This document shows, in pieces, positions 21,624 through 33,174 of a stretch of 64,000 nucleotides of DNA (positions within the stretch are counted from its first letter, which is position 1; every line of letters starts with the position of its first letter). The stretch comes from Pegea sp. RAD2-039 (taxonomy: Eukaryota; Chordata; Thaliacea; Salpida; Salpidae), in NCBI GenBank assembly GCA_034620365.1, contig JAQGEQ010000071.1, positions 3,596,001 through 3,660,000 of the forward strand, written 5' to 3'. A program made the translations under genes and the position numbers. Under the pieces are notes generated by a model. That model did no database searches. It was not told the origin of the DNA and saw only the letters and a program-made list of their open reading frames with translations.

Positions 21624-24600
21624 TCAGTTATCGCTTTCGCTAGAAGGCGCTGTACGACTGTCAAATCTTTGACCGTAATACTTTTTAGGAAACCTTTGGT
21701 ATGTGCTTGATTGCTCGGCCGAATCAGAGTCACTAGAATCGGAGGAGCTTTCAATTCGATCCTGAATAACTCTGCCATTTTGTGATTCAACATCACTAAC
21801 ATCAACTTCGACAACTTCATATTCATCACTGTCATAATCTTGTCCTTCTTCATATTCAATGACTTCCTCATCACTAGTTGGATGAGGGTTACTCTCAGAA
21901 ACACGAGAATACCGCGGTGTGTTTGTGTTCCGTGATGCTACTGAACGAGATGGCAGCTCAATTGATGAGCGAAAGAAGTGTGGACGTGATGTCAGGACAT
22001 TTCTTGGACTTTGTGGCTCATATCGCGGACCAGTATTTGAGCTTTTTTGTAGGTTATATCTTGGACTTTGTGGCTCATATTGTGGACCAGTATTTGGGCT
22101 TTTTTGCAGGTTATATCTTGGACTTTGTGGCTCATATTGTGGACTGGTATTTGGGCTTTTTTGAAACTTATATCTTGGACTTTGTGGTTCATATTGTGGA
22201 CCAGTATTTGGGATTTTTTGAAACTTATATCTTGGACTTTGTGGTTCATATTGTGGACCAGTATTTGGGTTTTTTTGCATCATATATCGTGGACTTTGTG
22301 GTTCATATTGTGGACCAGTATTTGGGCTTTCTTGCATCATATATCTTGGACTTTGTGGTTCATATTGTGGACTGGTATTTGGGCTTTTTTGCAGGTTATA
22401 TCTTGGACTTTGTGGCTCATATTGTGGACTGGTATTTGGGCTTTTTTGAAACTTATATCTTGGACTTTGTGGTTCATATTGTGGACCAGTATTTGGGCTT
22501 TTTTGCATCATATATCTTGGACTTTGTGGTTCATATTGTGGACCAGTATTTGGGCTTTTTTGCATCATATATCTTGGACTTTGTGGTTCATATTGTGGAC
22601 CAGTATTTGGGCTTTTTTGCATCATATATCTTGGACTTTGTGGTTCATATTGTGGACCAGTATTTGGGCTTTCTTGCAGCTTATATCTTGGACTTTGTGG
22701 TTCATATCGCGGACCAGTGTTTGGGCTTTTTTGTAGGTTATACATTGGACTTTGCGGTCCATATTGTGGACTAGTATTTAAGTTTATTTGTTCATCATTA
22801 AAACCTCTATTATAATTTTTTGGCATTTTCAGATTTGGTAAGTTTGCTTTATTTCTCCAATTCTGTAAAACACAATTGAACTTTGGTAAGAGCCGTATAG
22901 ATTTCAAAAAGAAGCCAAAAAATTCAGCTTAGCCTTAGTTAAATAAATACTTCGAAAGCATTTGTTAAATTTTTTAAATAAAAGTTTTGTTTTTATCTTT
23001 AAATTAATCTTTCACTATTTTAGTTTTTAGATTGAATTAAAAAAAGTTTAAAAATTTAAAAAAATCTATAAAATATAATTTCAGCAAAGATAATGTTGAA
23101 AATAGTAAATAAATAAGAATGGAGTTATCACGTGAGTTGAAAACCAAAAGTAATTTCACTTTAAATAACTCAAGAACTAAAAAAAGTTGCAAAATTTTGA
23201 TTCTCAAAAATACTGATTTTTAAGGAATTATTTTCAAAGAAGCAAGATACTTGTGTGTCTGATTGAGGAGTGAAGTTTCTTCCCTGAGTTTGATAATCTT
23301 CATCAGTTGAACTCTATGAGATTAATCAATTATAAAAAAGAAGATTCTATTTTATTAACAAACTTTATTTGATTCATCAGAATCAGACTTTTCTTCATCT
23401 TCATCTTCTGAGGTTTCATCAGCATTTGAAGGAGCCTATAGCGGGATCAATGACGTCACAATCATCTACTACATCTTCATACTTACATTAAACATATAAG
23501 AAGGTAAAGGACACTGATACGTTTTCTCCTCTTCTGAACTTCTCGATTCAGTAGCCTACAAATGATGTATGACGTCACGATCGCGATTACTACCTCAAGA
23601 AGTTACCTGATTAACATTTGAGTCTTGAGAAATACTTCTCGATGTAATTCTAGCTGTTGTTGATGGAACAGACTGAAACTAACCAATCAAAAATCAACAA
23701 AAGTTTCCTTTCATCAATCACAAACTGACCTGTGCTTTCAAACTAAGAGGAGTAGTTGGAGGTTGATCTTCTGAACTTGTTTGTTCTTGGATGGTGGAGT
23801 CCGGTGAATAAAGATCCAAGCAAGACTTTCTTTTCACCTACATCATAAACATCCAATCATCTCAAATCAAATTTGATTTCAAAATTTACTTCTTTTAATT
23901 TTGGTCGATTTTTGACATTTTTTATTGAATCCAATAAATTTCCTCTCAAATCAACCGGATCTTTGCTTCGAGTCTTCTATCATTCAAATCAGTGATGACG
24001 TCATCACTTCTAAGACACTTACCTCGTCGACTCGGTTCTCATATGTTCTTGTAGCTGCTTTGACATCCTTATAAGCAGGGATAAAAGACTTTCGTGTCTT
24101 ATCTTGATCTTCACCGAGATACCAATGCAAACAAGACTTCCTCTTCACCTGATTCAAATAATTTCTTCCTTTTGGTGGATTACGAATTGAATTCATCAAC
24201 TGATCTCTTAAGTTACCCTTTGGCTGATAAAATACAGTCAGAAACGCGATTACTCGATTGATGACGTCACCAGTGGTTGCTGCTTCTTCGGTTTTGGCTC
24301 CAATTCGCTTTGCACCGGTGGCGGCGGTGGCGGCGGTGGCGGCGGTGGCGGTGGGGGAGGAGGAGGAGGAGGGACGGGAACTCCCCGACTATTTTCTTTT
24401 ATTGCCGCCTCTTCGGCCATTTTTGCTGCAAACCATTTTTGTAGCAACTCGACTTCATGAGGTTTGATGTCACCCAGAACCTCCTGAAACAACATCTTCA
24501 TGTGCTTGATGACGTCATAATGACGTCTACTCACTCTAACGTCGATTTCTGGCTTCTTTGGTTCCTTTTTATGATTTCGATCTGAACTTTTTTGTCTTCT

Positions 24601-27334
24601 GAAACCGGGATGGTGATGATGATGGTGATGATGATGATGATTCTGTAATGACGCAATCAACTTTGTGATTTCAATGACGTCATCGTACCTGGTGATTTGT
24701 AGATCGTGTGCGTTGTTCCATGACACGACGTTTTCTGACGTCATCCATATTTTTGGTGAGACAATTTGCAGCACTCATTCGAAAACCTGGATTTGAAAAT
24801 TGATATCCAAAACGAATAATTGATCTGCAATGATTATAACGTCATCACTAACAAGTGACGTCATCACTAACATGTGAGGTCATCACTAACACGTGACGTC
24901 ATCATTAATACGTGACGTCATGTTTAATATGTGACGACATCACTAACACGTGACATCATCACTAACAAGTAACGCCATCACTAACACGTGACGTCATCAA
25001 TAACACTTGACGCCATCACTAACACGTGACATTATCACTAACACGTGACTTCATCAATAACACGTGACGTCATCACTAACACGTGACTTCATCATTAATA
25101 CGTGACGTCATGTTTAATATGTGACGACATCACTAACACGTGACGTTATCACTAATAAGTGACGTCATCATTAACATATGACGTCATCACTTACCGGTTA
25201 TCTTTGAGCAATTTGACAAATTCTGCTTCAACACGAGCTCCAAATAAATGTCTTTGATTATCGATTCGTATTTCTTGTAAAGATTTGCATCTTCTTGCAC
25301 TTCTCATAATCCTCAAAGCTCCCTCTCCTGTATGACATCATCAAAAAAATTGTAATAAATATGATGTCATCACCTGTTATATAATTTGACTCGAGATTGA
25401 GTTTGTGAAGATTCTGATTCCGCGATAGCATCCTCGCCATGCAACGCGCGACTTGATCAGGTAAGTTTGTATTTGACAACATCAATGACGTCACATGTGT
25501 GTTAGTTTCCATGGCAGCAGCCATTTCTTCAAATAAGTAAACAGGGACGCCTTGAACATTATTCAAATTCACCTGAAAACGTAAAAGCGTTGAAACGTCA
25601 TTATTAGCTAACAGTGACGTCATTACCTCAGTTAAAGACGGATCATTATTCCAAATACGTGTAATGACGTCATCTACGATTTGTGCACTTGCTGATAAAT
25701 CGCTGATGACGTCATAGCGTCCAGTTCGCGCGTTAAACTGCGGTTTTCCTTGACGCTCAGCTCGTTCTTGCTTGAATTTTTGTCGAAGCCGATCGCGGTG
25801 TTCGTCGTCATCACTATAATCCGATTCAGATGATGATGATGATGTCATCACTGCGTCATTATTACGACATGGTATCGGGTTTTCTATATCTTTAGCGCCG
25901 CTAGTGACATGTTTCAGATCAATTCCTGACAACACATCTGCCATCGACGAGGGCTCCTTCGTCTTCACCTGGAATGACGTCATTAATAGTGCGATGACGT
26001 CACAAACGCGAGAATAAACTTTTTTGAGTCGTGAACGAAGATTTGAAACTTCTTCTGTGATCAGATTTCGATTGACGTTGAAGTCTTCGCTTCTATCTTC
26101 TTTCGCGATCTTTACGCTCCTTCTTCTACCTCCGGGGAACATCAAAGAGCTGTTCTTGCGTCCGGAGCAGTATCTTCGGACTCCTCCACTGTTCATCCGA
26201 TTTCTTCGTCTTCTGAAGATTAAGGAATTAATCAGAAGATCAGGAAAATTTGAAAATTAAAGATTTAGAAGATGTAAGGATCAGAGACAACGGAAGATGC
26301 GATTGTCTGCATCTGCTGCAAATATCTGACTCCTTCACCACAAAGCCACCAAGTGTAAGAAGTAATAGAAGTCCTCTTCACTTGATAGAAGACTTTTCGC
26401 TACTAGACTGATTCAACTGATTCTTAATTTCTACATTTGAAGAATCCTTCAAAGAATCCATTTAGAGTCAATCACTACTTCTTGGATCATCTAAAAGTTA
26501 TCTAAGATCTTTGATCTCTCGGAAGATTTACATGAAATTGAGGTCATCACAAAACAATCACTCAACCAAAACATGATGACGTCACTCACTTAGTTTTGTG
26601 ATTTGCAGCTTTTGCGATCTCTGACGTCATCTTCTCTGCATCATCGATACTTGGTTGTCGATCAATCTTTCGATCTTGTACACTTCGAAGATGTGGCTTT
26701 GAAAAGCTGTTTTCTACCTCAGCTGACGTCATAAGACTTTTAATGACGTAATAAAACGCGAGAAGAAATCTCACTTTTGTTGATGTTCTCATATCGAGTA
26801 GTTGGCTTCAACGAGTATCTTAAAACTTCTTCATGATCAGATCCTTCTTTCTCGTTTTTGTTCTGAAATTCAATTTGTTCAAAATCTACTTCTAGTTTTT
26901 ATTTGGGCCAACTTGTTCAGCGAACATTTTATCCTCATCTTGTTCATCGATGGAGTAGCTGAGAGTTGGATGGAAGTTAGTTTCTCGACGATAAACATCG
27001 TGTTGTTTCCCGAACAAATCTCTATCTATCTCATTCTGAAGATATAAAACAGACAAAGCTGTCAGCGATAAACTCAAAAGATTAGTTATCAGATTTCAAA
27101 ACCAGAAACTTCCAGATATTTGATTGAAGATTTGATTTTTTATTTTTAAGTTTGATTCAAATGAAAAAAAAAAAGAAAATTATTAAAAAAAAACTTTTGA
27201 AACACTGCTGATTGTATAAAAACAAACCTCTAACTGCTCAAGCTCTTGTGCTGATAATCCTGAAAGTATTTGATCTTCATCAATATCTTCATAAAGATCA
27301 TCATCTAACGAACAATCGTAAGATCTTGTTGTCA
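21624..27334 (-). CDS. LMOD-like: Leiomodin/tropomodulin-like actin pointed-end protein, probably with a repetitive C-terminal exon
   Basis: Multi-exon actin regulator. Start at 27334. The first exon has [18 protein letters not shown], the N-terminal tropomodulin helix. The leucine-rich repeat core (25680-25200) reads [53 protein letters not shown] and EIRIDNQRH. It ends with [19 protein letters not shown] past a long repeat-bearing intron. The exon near 24.5 kb adds ten His residues, a charged region and about 19 Pro. A WH2-like segment, [19 protein letters not shown], follows. The order LRR, poly-Pro, WH2 is that of leiomodin, which nucleates actin filaments. Small phase-0 exons (23.8-23.25 kb) then lead into a last exon, 21624-22862, with fourteen 19-residue repeats and an acidic Ser-rich end. 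That last exon may instead be a separate gene starting near MPKNYNRG. Confidence 0.85.
21990..22790 (-). repeat. 57-bp coding tandem repeat (14 copies of 19 residues)
   Basis: Copies follow [19 protein letters not shown] with variation mainly at the Tyr-following pair (MM, KF, NL, KL). The unit is rich in Pro, Gln, Tyr and Ser. The plus strand is also open across it because 57 is divisible by three; that frame is a shadow. Confidence 0.95.
24840..25190 (-). repeat. 19-bp tandem repeat in a leiomodin intron
   Basis: About 18 degenerate copies of plus-strand catcactaacacgtgacgt fuse the TGACGTCA-type palindrome to an E-box/CACGTG-like half. A longer block (attaatacgtgacgtcatgt and neighbours) is duplicated at ~24900 and ~25095, showing a higher-order repeat. 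Confidence 0.9.
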
Positions 27335-30277
27335 TAACAATTTTCTATAAACTATCTGAGAGTAATACTGAGATAAAAAATTTATAAAATCAACTGAACA
27401 AAGTGAAGCTAGTTGACTGGCTACTAACTAAAAACTTCTTCAGACTAATCTATAAATAAGTTTTACGTCAAAGTATTTTGAAGCATCTGTCTTTTGCTAC
27501 CGGCTGCTATTTGATTGGTGCTTCTACTACATACATAAGCACACGTTCAATTTGCTTGTGAGGTAATACAAGTCGACGCCTCGAAGTATGTGACGTCACA
27601 TGTATGGGTTATAAGAAGCTTCTCCCTGGAGAGTGAGGATGATAATAGATCGAACTATTAAATGCATAACATGATAAACTCTTTATTTTAGTTTCTTTTA
27701 ATTCCATGTTGTTTAGATAAAGCTTCGAATAAATAGATCTTTTTTGTTATATAATCTTTAAAAATAAACTATTTCGAGTTTTGTCGTTATTAGAAATTAA
27801 GTAAATTTGTTTCATTGTCAATTGTTTGATACATAAATCATAAATTGGTTGCTAGAAATATCTTTAAGACTCAAATGATTTCATAAAATTTGAAATCTGA
27901 TCTGAAATCTTTAGACATGAACTCAAAAGTTGAAATTCTGTAAGTACACAACAAACTGTTTCTTAATTAATTAATTATATACAATCAAACTCTTCTTAAA
28001 GGCAACTTGTTTTTATCAGATTTGTTTCGTTGCATCGAAATATATTTGAAAGTATGTTTCGTACAAATTTTTTAAAACTTTGTTAAAATTACAAAATTAT
28101 TTGATAATAATTTCTTAATGACGAACACCAAAAATTCAACGAGCAGCTAACTCGAAAATATGTAAAGTATTCTTTCAATTCAATTTAAAGAATAATTAAA
28201 GATTTATTAAAAGTTTAATTTTCCACCTTATTATGTAATATTCAAAATACCATTTTTAATTTGTTTTTAAGCAGCTACATATAGAGTTACTTATAGTTGA
28301 CAGCCGTTAAAAAACTTTATCAAACTCAATTAAAACAACAAACATTTAAATCCTCCAATGGGCCAGTTTTAATTAACACCATTATTTTCAATGGTCAATC
28401 AATTCTAGATAGTACACTTAGAAGGGCAATATTGTTTACATCTCATCTGATGACGTCACACATTTATACTTTTTCGACTCTATTGCTAATTTGTTTTCTA
28501 AAAATTTAATTAATCCTTTCATAGTAATTACAAAAACTGTTATGTTGTTGGGACTATAAGTAAAACTGAAAAGAGTTTATCACTTTATACACCGCTATCT
28601 ACGTAGGTGATTACGTCATTACAATTTATCGATTACTGACATCGTGACGTAATCTGTTATATGTGTTTTTCAGCAACACTTTCGCGTATGGAGGTGATTT
28701 TAAAGTTTTGATTTGAATTTGATATTCAGCATTCAAGTATTTTAATGTCTCTCAGTATTAACTTAAATTTCATTTTTTAATTTTAAAAACAAATGTAATT
28801 TTGAATATAAAGTTGATTTAAAATTAACAGGTAAATTTATATTATTTATTTATTACGATTATAAATAGATATAAACAAAACTGTTTTCTTTAAAGTAGCT
28901 TTTATAGTAAAAAATATCTCATTAATGCTTGAGCAGTGTAACAAACAAAACCTTAATGGTATTAATTAGAATATTTTCGATTAAATCATTTCATCGTGTT
29001 TACCTTATTTAAGAGAATATTTTGCTCTGAGGGAAATGCTCTCTACTGGATCTTTTGCTTCCATACAACTGGACGTCTTCTTACCACCCTCAACCACCAA
29101 GTACCAACCACCAAGTACCAGATTTATCCGTGAGATAAGTAAAACTTTGGTCTAAAATTGTTGACCAATAAGTTTTTCAAAATCGCGGTTGTATGCCAGC
29201 TTCTTATCATATTTTGTTTTCAAACTAGCATTACTGGTCTGCAAATCAAGTCTCATATCACACCGTCGGATATAAAAAATAATCTTTTATTTATTTTTAC
29301 ATCAGCAAATTTGTAAGTAAAAAGTTTGATCTTACTAAAAATTTTTATACGTTCAAATAATTTAGATCTAATTGCAATTAGTGAAAAGTTTAAATAATAA
29401 TTATTTGATTTGATTCAAATAAAAAACTACAGTTGAAAAATTGTTCACAATTATCATTCAATAATTTATTCATTGAATAACCAGCTTTTTTCCGATAAAA
29501 TTAATAATAACAATTTTTTGAAAAATGTGCACAAAAGAATTTACTAAAAGCTCTACGTTTAGAGTTTGACGTCATCAAAGTTTCGAAAAGTCCCTTAAAC
29601 AGTTCGGTGGCTGGTTGAGAAGTAAAAATCTATTTGTTTTCAAAAAGATAATAATAACATAATTTCTGTTTACTTTTCATAAACTCATTTGCTTTGTACT
29701 AATTAAAAAGAGTTAAATTGAAAATTTGATTTTTGTAAATGTTTTAATTTTTTTTTCTAGTTTCAAATTGATTAATAGATTACACATTTAAATAAATCTT
29801 TGTTTTTTAATCTTTATAATTTCTAATTTTTTATAAAAATGATACTATTTTTTTCTTAATAACTTTTATGGAGGATTAAAATAGAAATTTATGAATAAAA
29901 ATTTATATGTGTTTATAAATGAAATATTTATTTTAATAGTTAATTTTAAGTTAACAATTTTTATTTAAACTTTTTAATGTAGTATCATATTTTCATAAAT
30001 TTTTAATTTCTTTATTTAAAATGTTTTTAAATGATATTAAATTGTCTCAAGATTTAGTTAATTATACTTTTCTAATCAATTATTGTTTTTTATAATTTTA
30101 TTATCAGGTTTTATCATCTAGTTTTTAATTATTATTTTTATAATTTTTTTGCCAAGTTTATTTTCTTTGTTCTAATTTAATTTTAAAATTAAAAAAATAT
30201 TTGTTTGATAGATTCGTATTTCAATTTCTTGTCTAGATGCTAGTTTCTTTTTGTAATATACAGCTTTTTGATTGACT
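27335..30277. other. Gene-poor AT-rich stretch between leiomodin and GORAB
   Basis: The first ~300 bp should hold the leiomodin promoter, with one TGACGTCA at about 27591. I see no convincing protein-coding exon. A family A repeat fragment lies at 29084-29130. Confidence 0.55.
29084..29130 (+). repeat. Family A repeat, partial copy
   Basis: Contains ccctcaaccaccaagtacca, duplicated once in tandem, then gatttatccgtgagataagt, matching the left half of the copy at 7584-7700. Confidence 0.6.
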
Positions 30278-31180
30278 ATGTCTTCTAATTGGAAAGGATT
30301 TACTGATGCTGAACTAAATAAAATTATAAATCAAAATCAAAAACCCAAAATTGTGAAGCCAGTTATAAAAAAAGTTAGTCTTCAAAAAAATAAACCAGCA
30401 AATCATAAACCTATAAAAAAGAAGGTGACAATTACTCCAACAGTAGAAGTCAAGAAAGAAATAACTCCTCCAGAAAAAGTTCAGATTGAAAAAGATGTTG
30501 AAGATGAAGTAAAATGTGGAGAAATTCAAAATCCAGTGAAAGATGATGATCAAAATGTTGATGTTATTACAGATGAGAATTTAATTCGGGAAAAAGATAA
30601 AAAAAAATTAGAAAATGTTCATAAACATCAAAAAGAAATGGAAGAAAAAAATAGACGCAAAAAAGAGATGCTCTCCCAAGAGATTGCTTCAAGGAAGAAA
30701 AAAGCTTTAGCAGAATCAAGTAAATTGAAAAGAGTTCAAACTGAACTTACAAAACTTGATCAACTTTTAAGTTTTGATGTTTCAATTCTTCGTGATAGAA
30801 TTGATGAAGCTTGCATTGAATTTAATAATGCAAAAAAGAGATTTCAAAATGCTGAAACTGAATATATTGAGTCAAAAATTCATCTTCATCAAAAAACTGT
30901 TATGAAGGAAGATCTGACGGAACATCTCTATCATCTGATTGAAGCAAACGAAGAAAGAAAATCTAAGAAACTGGAAGAGTTGATGTTGGCACTAGATGTA
31001 GAAGAAAGTGATTTCCCAGAAGTTTCTGAAGATAAAGTTGAAAAAAAGGAAGAGAAAATAGAAATTGAAGAAAGTAATAAAATTGAAGATGAAAAGATAG
31101 ATGTAGAAACAAATGTTACTGATGGAAAAACTCCAACAGAAAATCTACATGGCGCTGATACAAAATCAGAAAAAGAATAA
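30278..31180 (+). CDS. GORAB: GORAB (RAB6-interacting golgin / SCYL1-binding protein 1)
   Basis: Intronless 300-residue protein. The ATG at 30278 gives MSSNWKGFTDAELNKI, similar to the family start (WAGFSEEEL). The C-terminal half is the conserved coiled-coil domain with EEKNRRKKEML, LKRVQTELTKLDQLLS, ILRDRIDEAC, KKRFQNAETEYIESK, TEHLYHLIEANEERKSKKLEELM and then DVEE. GORAB binds RAB6 and SCYL1 at the trans-Golgi and scaffolds COPI assembly. A possible acceptor (tatacag) lies 14 nt before the ATG. The coatomer zeta gene starts 310 bp downstream on the same strand, with no AATAAA visible between them. Confidence 0.9.
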   Translation: MSSNWKGFTDAELNKIINQNQKPKIVKPVIKKVSLQKNKPANHKPIKKKVTITPTVEVKKEITPPEKVQIEKDVEDEVKCGEIQNPVKDDDQNVDVITDENLIREKDKKKLENVHKHQKEMEEKNRRKKEMLSQEIASRKKKALAESSKLKRVQTELTKLDQLLSFDVSILRDRIDEACIEFNNAKKRFQNAETEYIESKIHLHQKTVMKEDLTEHLYHLIEANEERKSKKLEELMLALDVEESDFPEVSEDKVEKKEEKIEIEESNKIEDEKIDVETNVTDGKTPTENLHGADTKSEKE

Positions 31181-31490
31181 CATATCAACTAGATTATTTT
31201 ATAAATTACAAAATTTATTTCTGATTAAGCTTTTATATTGAAACTTGAATAGTTATTTGGTACAAAATCAGTATTTTTATAAACAAAATGTTTAACTTTT
31301 TTCATATTACTAATAATCAAACATTTTTTTTCACTAACAACTTGCACTTAGCACAGAATTCGTTTTTGTATATCTTTAATCTACAAGAAACTATTTATAA
31401 CCCCTTTCTACAACAACAACAACAAATTTGAAGCCATTTTAATTATGAAATTAACTTTTTATTTAAGTTTTTCAGGTGATAAACTCAAAA

Positions 31491-32033
31491 ATGTGTGAAA
31501 GTAACGACCCATCTCTCTATACCATCAAAGCAATCGTGATCTTAGACAATGACGGTGACAGACTCTTTGCCAAGTATTATGATGATACCTACCCTTCGAT
31601 TCGAGAACAAAAGCTCTTCGAGAAGAATGTGTTCGCAAAGACAAGCAAAGCAGATTCAGAGATCGCTCTGTTAGAAGGTCTTACTGTTGTTTACAAGGGT
31701 AATGTTGATCTCTTCTTTTATGTGATTGGAAGTTCAAGTGAAAACGAGTTGATGTTGACATCTGTTCTTACTTGTATGTATGATTCCATCAGTGGTTTGT
31801 TACGTAAGAACGTGGAAAAGCGATCTATGCTACGTCACATCGACAGCGTTTATCTAATCGTTGATGAAATGGTTGATGGAGGAGTAATTATGGAGGTTGA
31901 TAGCAACACAGTTCTTGATCAGATTGTGATGAGAGGAGATGATCTTCCTCTTGCAGAACAAAGCATCTCACAAGTTATACAATCTGCCAAGTCTCAAATT
32001 TCCACTCAGATAAAATGGTCTTTACTTAAATAA
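31491..32033 (+). CDS. COPZ: Coatomer subunit zeta (COPI coat), copy A
   Basis: Intronless, 180 residues, the normal length. It is the small longin-fold subunit that pairs with gamma-COP in the COPI vesicle coat. Key family segments are [50 protein letters not shown] and [17 protein letters not shown], ending [10 protein letters not shown]. The start is the ATG at 31491, 15 nt after the acceptor tttttcag at 31475. Codon use is richer in G and C than in the second copy at 33175. An AATAAA follows near 32073. Confidence 0.95.
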   Translation: MCESNDPSLYTIKAIVILDNDGDRLFAKYYDDTYPSIREQKLFEKNVFAKTSKADSEIALLEGLTVVYKGNVDLFFYVIGSSSENELMLTSVLTCMYDSISGLLRKNVEKRSMLRHIDSVYLIVDEMVDGGVIMEVDSNTVLDQIVMRGDDLPLAEQSISQVIQSAKSQISTQIKWSLLK

Positions 32034-32104
32034 TCCCCAAATTTCTAAATTCTATCTATCGCCCTTGAACTTGTGAATAAAATCGATTTCCAACAAATCG
32101 CGCG

Positions 32105-32935
32105 TCATGACGTCATCGCAGTTATGTGCCACAGTTCTAGTTCTTTGCAACGATCGTAAGAGAAACGTTGAGGTAACTTGCTGACGTCATCACGTCTCAC
32201 ATCAAAGTTCAGTGACGTCATAGTTGTTCGTAGTACAAAAACGCGATCGCAGAAATGATCGAAAGCATCACAAGTGACTTCATAATTGTCGATGGTGAAA
32301 TTAAATCGTTTTTCGATCGCAAAATGAAAAGTAATCGCGCCAGTGACGTCACAAACGCTACGCGCAATCGAAGCAATAGTTTCAAAAAGAGCATCCGTTA
32401 GTTTCTCGTCATAAATACAATCAGCTATGAAGACATGTGACGTCATCACGTCGATACGCGTGGCTGCGTTCGTATCCAGCCAATCAAGTTCATGTGTAAC
32501 GATTTTACATTGATTTAGATGTTTGTTAGTGATGATATTGTGACGACAAAGTTCTAGAATTGATTCATCGCGGTCTGTACACGTCACACAAGCGGCGAAT
32601 TGCGCAAGAACAATTGAAAGAAGTCCTGTGCCAGCTCCCAATTCCAAACAATGTTTCTGCGCCATCAAATCGCGATTTTCGATGACGTAATCACATAAAA
32701 CCAGCGCCCCACGCCAAACTTGTAACCCAACTTGTTCCAGTTCAGTGCGCATGTGATGACGTAACACAATTACTTCGCGGCGTCCTGATTGTCGACGCAC
32801 TTTTAGATCATCATCGTTGATTTCATCATCACTTGTGACGTCATCATCAGTTGTAAGAAATTCGAATCTAGAGCGCTGAAATTGCTGATTGGTTTCAGCA
32901 ACTTTTTCTAAATGTACATCTGATAAAAATTCCAT
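32105..32935 (-). CDS. METTL22: METTL22-like protein-lysine methyltransferase
   Basis: Intronless, 276 residues. MEFLSDVHL begins at the ATG at 32935, like the conserved start of METTL22. The family-16 methyltransferase core follows: VGLQVWRGALVLCDYV, SAM-binding motif I ELGAGTGLLSIVLA, CTDRDESILELCRHNI, HELDWLD, and ADCIYDEKLTDALF in the acidic post-core motif. The end matches METTL22 as well (EKRFNFTI, CDAFDHF, LPQRFSYDRCKELELW). Human METTL22 methylates KIN17. The N-terminus is shorter than in vertebrates. Several TGACGTCA palindromes lie inside the coding region (DVMTSHVF, MTSLNFDV), and the last codons and stop lie in one (HITAMTS then TGA). A possible acceptor (gtgtgcag) is 11 nt before the ATG. 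Confidence 0.92.
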   Translation of the reverse strand: MEFLSDVHLEKVAETNQQFQRSRFEFLTTDDDVTSDDEINDDDLKVRRQSGRREVIVLRHHMRTELEQVGLQVWRGALVLCDYVIENRDLMAQKHCLELGAGTGLLSIVLAQFAACVTCTDRDESILELCRHNIITNKHLNQCKIVTHELDWLDTNAATRIDVMTSHVFIADCIYDEKLTDALFETIASIARSVCDVTGAITFHFAIEKRFNFTIDNYEVTCDAFDHFCDRVFVLRTTMTSLNFDVRRDDVSKLPQRFSYDRCKELELWHITAMTS

Positions 32936-33174
32936 TTCACGGTTCACTGCACACAGCTAGAAGTTCTGAAAGATCGAAATTGAAGCTTTAGATGATTGAG
33001 ACGCATTTTTGGTGTCGGGATAAAGATACGAGGTCTTAAAGAATGTATAAAAGTTAAAAAATTATCTATGATAGAAAGTTTAGGAGATGTTAGTACGATT
33101 TATATGCAACTAATCAGTAAAAATGTTCAGAAAGTTTATAAGGAAAATGCATAGCTAACGGTTGAGTGTAATTT

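Noticed and set aside
21878..22774. Plus-strand 298-codon hydrophobic repeat frame
   Set aside because: Shadow of the 57-bp coding repeat on the minus strand; it is open only because the unit is a multiple of three.
28297..28509. Plus-strand 70-codon frame
   Set aside because: No start context, no conserved motif and base composition like the surrounding non-coding DNA.
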